A stretch of DNA of 64,000 nt, from the NCBI GenBank assembly GCA_902786345.1, contig CADACB010000017.1, positions 1 to 64,000 of the forward strand, given 5' to 3'. The position numbers and the translations under genes are program-made. Positions 59,975-64,000 of the stretch are shown piece by piece. The notes under the pieces were generated by a model. It saw only the letters and a program-made list of their open reading frames with translations. It did no database searches and had not been told where the DNA came from. The stretch is from an uncultured Ruminococcus sp. (GTDB lineage Bacteria > Bacillota > Clostridia > Oscillospirales > Acutalibacteraceae). How positions within the stretch are numbered: position 1 is the stretch's first letter; each line of letters starts with the position of its first letter.

Positions 59975-60261
59975 ATAGAACCCTTCCCATAAGCACGACG
60001 TAAGGAGTGTGTGGAAGGGAAAACCGCGATCAGCGTATGTTTTGTTTGAATATTCAGAGTGAGCGTAAGCGAACGCAATCGCGAACACGGGTGCGGCAGC
60101 TTGCCGCCGAACGCAATCGCGAACACGGGTGCGGCAGCTTGCCGCCGAACGCAATCGCGAACACGGGTTGCGGCAGCTTGCCGCCGAACGCAATCGCGAA
60201 CATGGGTGCGGCAGCTTGCCGCCGAACGCAATCGCGAACATGGGTGCGGCAACTTGCCGTA
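59975..60261 (-). repeat. Intergenic hairpin repeat, copy 5, inverted (5 x 38 bp + module)
   Basis: Five tandem units start at 60071, 60109, 60147, 60186 and 60224 (period 38, 38, 39, 38). Each holds GCGGCAGCTTGCCGC, a 6-bp stem with a 3-base loop. On the minus strand they are followed by the same module as copy 1 (TTCGCTTACGCTCACTCTGA, CGCTGATCGCGGTTTTCCCT, GGGAAGGGTTCTATAAAAAC). The period is not a multiple of three, so it is not coding. Confidence 0.88.
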
Positions 60262-60404
60262 GCGAACACGCTCTGCTACGATCACGCGGTCTGCGTACTT
60301 TTTCTTGATTTGCAAAACCTTACATTATATGTTATATATATCTGTGTCGGAAGTTTATTCAGAACCTGCTTTCCGGCTTTGACTTTTTCGGAAAGGACGA
60401 TCTT

Positions 60405-61181
60405 ATGAAAAAGGGAATTTATGAATTTATGAATTATTTTCCTTTTTTGAAGGAAATTATAAAACGTGACTTTAAGAAGAAATATTATAAATCAGTACTT
60501 GGTGTTGCGTGGTCAATGCTCAGCCCGCTGCTGATGATGATAGTTATTACAATAGTCTTCTCAACCCTGTTCAGAAGAACTATTCCTCATTATCCTGCAT
60601 ATTGGTTCAGCGGCAACCTTATATTCTGTTTTGTTTTTGACGGCTCTGCCGCAGCTATGAACAGTATGATACACAATGCTTCACTTATCAAGAAAATGAA
60701 GATTCCTAATTATTTCTTTTGTATATCAGCTGTGACTCAGCATTTTATCACTATGATGTTTTCACTGATACCTTATGTTGCAGTATCGTTTGTGATAGGA
60801 GTTCCTATGAATATGCATATGCTGCTGCTTCCTGTACCGATATTTATGTCATACATATTTACGCTTGGTCTTGGCATGTTTCTTTGTGCATATGGCACAT
60901 TTCTCAGGGATCTTAACTATCTCTATCACGTTGTCAGAAGAGTCTGGATCTATATAACTCCTATTTTTTATCCGATCGATATAATTCCGTCAGAGTTCAG
61001 ATTTCTGTGGGATCTAAATCCTGTATATGTATATATAAACATTTTCCGTGACTTGGCAATAAAGGGTACTATGCCTTCTGAAAAAATGCTTATAGTCGGT
61101 ACCTGCTATTCATTGCTTATGCTTGGATTGGGTGCAGTAACCTTTAAGGAAAAAGAAGAACGCTTTTTCCTATATATATAA
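60405..61181 (+). CDS. ABC-2 type polysaccharide export permease (Wzm-like)
   Basis: A 258-residue membrane protein with six helices. The conserved start DFKKKYYKSVLGVAWSMLSP and the later GTFLRDLNYLYHVVRRVWIY, ITPIFYPIDIIP are typical of Wzm/TagG permeases that export polysaccharide or teichoic acid linked to a lipid carrier. GGAAAGGACG precedes the ATG. Its ATPase partner starts 12 bases downstream. Confidence 0.9.
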   Translation: MKKGIYEFMNYFPFLKEIIKRDFKKKYYKSVLGVAWSMLSPLLMMIVITIVFSTLFRRTIPHYPAYWFSGNLIFCFVFDGSAAAMNSMIHNASLIKKMKIPNYFFCISAVTQHFITMMFSLIPYVAVSFVIGVPMNMHMLLLPVPIFMSYIFTLGLGMFLCAYGTFLRDLNYLYHVVRRVWIYITPIFYPIDIIPSEFRFLWDLNPVYVYINIFRDLAIKGTMPSEKMLIVGTCYSLLMLGLGAVTFKEKEERFFLYI

Positions 61182-61193
61182 TGAGGTGCCAAT

Positions 61194-62039
61194 ATGCTTG
61201 AAAAAAATAATAACAGATTTGCAAACAGTGACATCTGTATTGACGTTAACGACATTTCGGTAATGTTTAACCTCAGTAAAAACCGTGAAGAGGGAGTCAA
61301 GGAATATATTATCAATATGCTCAAGGGCAAGGTGGGGTATAAGGAATTCTGGGCACTGAGAAACATAAGCCTGCAGGTGAAAAAGGGAGATTCGCTTGCC
61401 CTTATCGGAAGAAACGGTTCAGGAAAATCCACTTTGCTTAAGACCATTGCAGGGATCATAAATCCTACCAGAGGAACTATTAAGGTGAATGGAACTATTG
61501 CACCGCTTATTGAGATAAGCGGTGGATTCGACCGCTCTCTTTCCGCACGCGAAAACATCTATCTTTCGGGTGCAATGCATGGTCACACTAAAAAGTATAT
61601 GAAAAAACGTTTTGACGAAATTGTAGACTTTGCCGAGATAGAAAAATTTATTGATGTTCCTCTAAAGAATTATTCCTCTGGAATGGTATCAAGACTTGGC
61701 TTTGCAGTTGCAACCTGTGTAAATGCAGATATTATAATTGCCGATGAGGTTTTGTCGGTTGGTGATGCAAAATTCCGTATGAAGTGTGAAAAAAGGATTT
61801 CTGAAATGCTCAGCGGAGGTACGACAATACTTTTTGTGTCACACAGCACAGCTCAAGTTAAAAAAATATGCAAAAAAGCAATATGGCTTGAAAAAGGTAA
61901 GGTTCTGGAAACAGGAACGGCAGAGGAAATATGTGATCACTATAATCAATATATAAAATCAACTCCATCCAAACCTCGTAAGCTTGCTGTTGAGTCAGGT
62001 TCCGAATCCCGTTTAGGCCGTTCAAAAATAGAACGATAG
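61194..62039 (+). CDS. ABC polysaccharide export ATPase (Wzt/TagH-like)
   Basis: A 281-residue ATPase. Walker A is ALIGRNGSGKSTLLKTIAGI, the signature NYSSGMVSRLGFAVATCV, Walker B ADIIIADEVLSVGDAKFRMK, and the switch His is in FVSHSTAQVKKIC. It begins with the extended N-terminus (ISVMFNLSKNREEGVKEYII) seen in Wzt/TagH. The carbohydrate-binding C-terminal domain of long Wzt proteins is absent, so substrate choice must lie elsewhere. It pairs with the permease at 60405. Confidence 0.92.
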   Translation: MLEKNNNRFANSDICIDVNDISVMFNLSKNREEGVKEYIINMLKGKVGYKEFWALRNISLQVKKGDSLALIGRNGSGKSTLLKTIAGIINPTRGTIKVNGTIAPLIEISGGFDRSLSARENIYLSGAMHGHTKKYMKKRFDEIVDFAEIEKFIDVPLKNYSSGMVSRLGFAVATCVNADIIIADEVLSVGDAKFRMKCEKRISEMLSGGTTILFVSHSTAQVKKICKKAIWLEKGKVLETGTAEEICDHYNQYIKSTPSKPRKLAVESGSESRLGRSKIER

Positions 62040-62120
62040 TATAGTGTTGTCAGCCCGGTTCTGCTTTTGAGTATAGACGTATATGGTGTAAGCTTAACCG
62101 GAGAATACAGGTGAGCTGTT

Positions 62121-63263
62121 ATGAAAAGAATACTTGTATGTGCCTCACGTATATCACACGTGATCAATTTCCATTTACCTTACCTCAAATATTTTAAGGA
62201 ACAGGGTTATATCGTTGATGTTGCCTCAGAGGGCGTGACGAATGATGATCTGATAGATAATTGTTATGATATGAGATTTGTTAAGAATCCGCTCTCGGCA
62301 GAAAACCTCAGAACAGTTTCAAGGCTTAAAAAGCTTATGAAAGAAAATGAATATACGGTTGTTTATTCAAATTCCACATTGGCAGGTGCTGCTGCTAAAA
62401 TGGCGGTTATGCAGCTGGGAAAAGGAAGACCGTATTTTGTACATATATCACATGGCTATATGTTTGGAGTAAACGGAGCAAAGTCGGCAATATACAGGAC
62501 AGTTGAAAAAATGACTTCATCTGCTTCTGACGCACTTGTTGTGATGAATCAGGAGGATTATTACCTGGCAAAAAAATATAAACTTGGGAAAAACCTTCAT
62601 TATATATACGGGATGGGTTTGTGTACAGAAAAATTTCCACAAATATCTGATGAACTAAGGGCTGAGGTAAGGGAAAGAGCAGGAGCAGACGAAAGTATAA
62701 AGCTGCTTTTGTGTGTAGGAGAATTCTCTGAAAGAAAAAATCAGGAGTTGCTTATAAGAGCATTTGAAAAAATTCATAAGCAGCATAAAAATACTGTACT
62801 TGCATTTGCAGGAAGCGGAAAAACCGAAAATAAATGCAGACTTATTGTTGAGCAGCTGGAGCTTGAGAAATGTGTAAAATTTCTTGGGCAGACTGAAAAT
62901 ATAAACGAGCTATACAGAAGCAGTGATCTGCTTGTAGCGTGTTCAAAAATGGAGGGACTGCCTTTCAATGTAATGGAGGCACTTTATTGTGGGGTGCCCG
63001 TTGCAGCATCTGATATTAAAGGACACCGTGACTTGTTGAAAAATAAAAGTTTTTCAGTTCTTTTTAAGAATGATATAAGCTCTGTTTGCGAGTGTATAAG
63101 CAGAGTATTGTCAGATGAGAAGCTTTATAATAAAATGAAAAATACCGCCTTTCTTGATGAGAGGTATTTTATAGAAAACACTGAGCCTGCATTGCTCGGC
63201 ATTCTTGATAAGGATTATATGCCATCTGCAAATGTTGAAGCTGAGGAAGGAGCAATTAAATGA
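62121..63263 (+). CDS. Glycosyltransferase family 4 protein
   Basis: A 380-residue GT-B glycosyltransferase. The N-terminal half has RILVCASRISHVINFHLPYL, and the C-terminal half KLLLCVGEFSERKNQELLIR, VKFLGQTENINELYRSSDLL and the E-x7-E donor motif KMEGLPFNVMEALYCGVPVA. It should add a sugar from a nucleotide donor in the cytoplasm during exopolysaccharide assembly. GTGAGCTG is a weak site before the ATG. The stop overlaps the next start (ATGA). Confidence 0.88.
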   Translation: MKRILVCASRISHVINFHLPYLKYFKEQGYIVDVASEGVTNDDLIDNCYDMRFVKNPLSAENLRTVSRLKKLMKENEYTVVYSNSTLAGAAAKMAVMQLGKGRPYFVHISHGYMFGVNGAKSAIYRTVEKMTSSASDALVVMNQEDYYLAKKYKLGKNLHYIYGMGLCTEKFPQISDELRAEVRERAGADESIKLLLCVGEFSERKNQELLIRAFEKIHKQHKNTVLAFAGSGKTENKCRLIVEQLELEKCVKFLGQTENINELYRSSDLLVACSKMEGLPFNVMEALYCGVPVAASDIKGHRDLLKNKSFSVLFKNDISSVCECISRVLSDEKLYNKMKNTAFLDERYFIENTEPALLGILDKDYMPSANVEAEEGAIK

Positions 63264-64000
63264 AGAAAAGATTGATGAGTGCTGCTGTACTTGTGACAAT
63301 GCTTATATGTATTTTCTCAGTGGGGGCTGCAGCCGTACAGGAGAAGGTTAGCTTTACAAGAGAAAGCCTTGATTTGTTTATTGGACAAAGCTATCAGCTG
63401 GAGCTTAGTGATAATTCTGTAGGTGTAACTTACAGCTCGTCAGACCCTAATATTGTCTCTGTTAATCCAGGCGGTCTTATAAGCGCACTTTCTCTTGGCT
63501 CGTCTGTTATCACTGCTTCAGACGGCAAAGGAAATGAGGCTCATTGCAGCGTTAATGTTATAAATGGAGAATCTCCTACAGGTGTCCGGATTGATAAGCA
63601 AAGTATATCACTTACCGAGGGAGAATCATTCACTCTTAATGCAACAGTCATACCTGAAAACGTGTATGACAACAGAATATACTATTCAAGCTCTGATGAA
63701 AGCGTTGCAAGAGTTGATAAAAACGGATATATCAAGGCAGTGAAGCCTGGTGTTGCAGTTATTACAGCTGAGTCTGCAAGTGCCGCAGTTTCAGGGAAAT
63801 GTATAGTTAAGGTATCATCAAAGTCAGGCAGAAACAGCTTCAGTGTTGACATCAATGGTACGCTGTATTCCATAGCCGGAGAGAAAAAAGTCAATATGCT
63901 TGTGGGGCTGAGTAACAGCAGGGAATCTCTTGAAACTACAACAGATTCCAACGGTAAATTTTATTTTGATGATATTGTTCAGGGTACATACACGCTCTCA
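63260..64000 (+). CDS. Secreted Big2 (Ig-like) surface protein, cut by window edge
   Basis: The gene begins at 63260, overlapping the glycosyltransferase stop by four bases, and is open to the end of the window (about 247 residues seen). A signal peptide (RLMSAAVLVTMLICIFSVGA) is followed by two Big2 domains: LDLFIGQSYQLELS...YSSSDPNIVSVNPGGLIS, and ISLTEGESFTLNATVIPENV...YYSSSDESVARVDKNGYIKA. A region with NSRESLETTTDSNGKFYFDD starts a carboxypeptidase-regulatory-like domain. It is probably a cell-surface protein made together with the polysaccharide genes. AGGAAGGAGC precedes the ATG. The rest lies outside the window. Confidence 0.85.
   Translation, partial: MKKRLMSAAVLVTMLICIFSVGAAAVQEKVSFTRESLDLFIGQSYQLELSDNSVGVTYSSSDPNIVSVNPGGLISALSLGSSVITASDGKGNEAHCSVNVINGESPTGVRIDKQSISLTEGESFTLNATVIPENVYDNRIYYSSSDESVARVDKNGYIKAVKPGVAVITAESASAAVSGKCIVKVSSKSGRNSFSVDINGTLYSIAGEKKVNMLVGLSNSRESLETTTDSNGKFYFDDIVQGTYTLS

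Larger units (their letters stand above)
59151..60404. other. 1.25-kb repeat-rich spacer between the two exopolysaccharide arms
   Basis: No gene is supported. The spacer contains repeat copy 4 (59186-59380) facing right, an AT-rich module (59389-59640) with CCTTTACAAAGG and CGCAGAGTGCG, an AT-rich part without signals (59650-59970), and copy 5 facing left (60260-59975) with five 38-bp units. Promoters for both arms should lie here, but none is clear. Confidence 0.65.

Noticed and set aside
60071..60261. CRISPR array
   Set aside because: The 38-bp units are directly adjacent with no unique spacers, and there are no cas genes.
60007..60408. Long frames on both strands over the 38-bp repeats
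   Set aside because: All frames are open because the GC-rich units lack stops; the repeated peptide changes frame from unit to unit.

Overview
The window looks like a chromosomal segment of a low-GC anaerobic gut or rumen Firmicute, most likely a Ruminococcus-type member of the Oscillospiraceae. This is inferred from gene content and order: pyruvate,phosphate dikinase, an indolepyruvate:ferredoxin oxidoreductase with two phenylacetate-CoA ligases, GatCAB next to AspRS, BspA-like leucine-rich-repeat and Big2 surface proteins, and AT-rich spacers with strong AAGGAGG ribosome-binding sites. No rRNA, tRNA or CRISPR array was seen. Layout: (1) 1-9040, the end of an ISLre2-family transposase, then a four-gene Wadjet (type III, TIGR02677-TIGR02680 cassette) defence operon with a perfect sigma-A promoter and a terminator. 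Its SMC-like gene jetC is split by a -1 frame change at a run of eight A. (2) 9041-21300, an accessory region. Two small single-gene cassettes with shared ends (9548-10152 and 19849-20542) bracket a decayed IS5-type transposase and a TetR-controlled operon of eleven genes for flavin and NADPH redox chemistry. That operon has two aldo/keto reductases, a flavin reductase, a cytoplasmic flavodoxin, a lipoprotein flavodoxin, and a three-part fusion of membrane domain, FGE-like domain and flavodoxin. A decayed TetR gene lies just beyond the second cassette. (3) 21311-29500, a probable aromatic-acid operon: amidohydrolase (divergent), sodium/solute symporter, PaaK, IorA, IorB, PaaK, ACT protein. (4) 29616-34189, a MoxR / DUF58 / transglutaminase operon on the minus strand, with a MoxR that has lost about 32 residues. 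(5) 34252-43626, YbaK, a P-loop protein, a 61-residue membrane protein, AspRS, a VWA protein interrupted by an in-frame TAA, and GatC-GatA-GatB. (6) 43860-56394, an LRR surface protein, YhgE/Pip, homoserine acetyltransferase, a CpXC protein, PPDK, a NusG-II/ApbE pair, MarR, and an Asn-rich surface protein. (7) 56585-64000, an exopolysaccharide locus with two arms diverging from a 1.2-kb repeat-rich spacer: polyprenyl sugar transferase and EpsG-like polymerase on minus, and Wzm/Wzt exporter, GT4 glycosyltransferase and a Big2 protein (cut by the window edge) on plus. The genes work in clear modules. Wadjet would remove invading circular DNA. The TetR operon would move electrons through flavodoxins on both sides of the membrane. 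The Ior/PaaK operon would interconvert aryl acetates, aryl-acetyl-CoA and aryl pyruvates, and in ruminococci may serve reductive synthesis of aromatic amino acids from phenylacetate. AspRS with GatCAB would support indirect Asn-tRNA and/or Gln-tRNA formation. Two unnamed structures recur: the promoter-bearing single-gene cassettes of region 2, and a family of intergenic repeats made of small GC-rich hairpin units plus a conserved module of about 110 bp (37961, 49707, 59186 and, inverted, 60260-59975). Several genes are broken or altered by one small event each (jetC, the last FMN reductase, the VWA gene, moxR), and two genes have ATA or ATT where the start codon should be. Whether these are real variation or sequence errors cannot be decided from the sequence alone.
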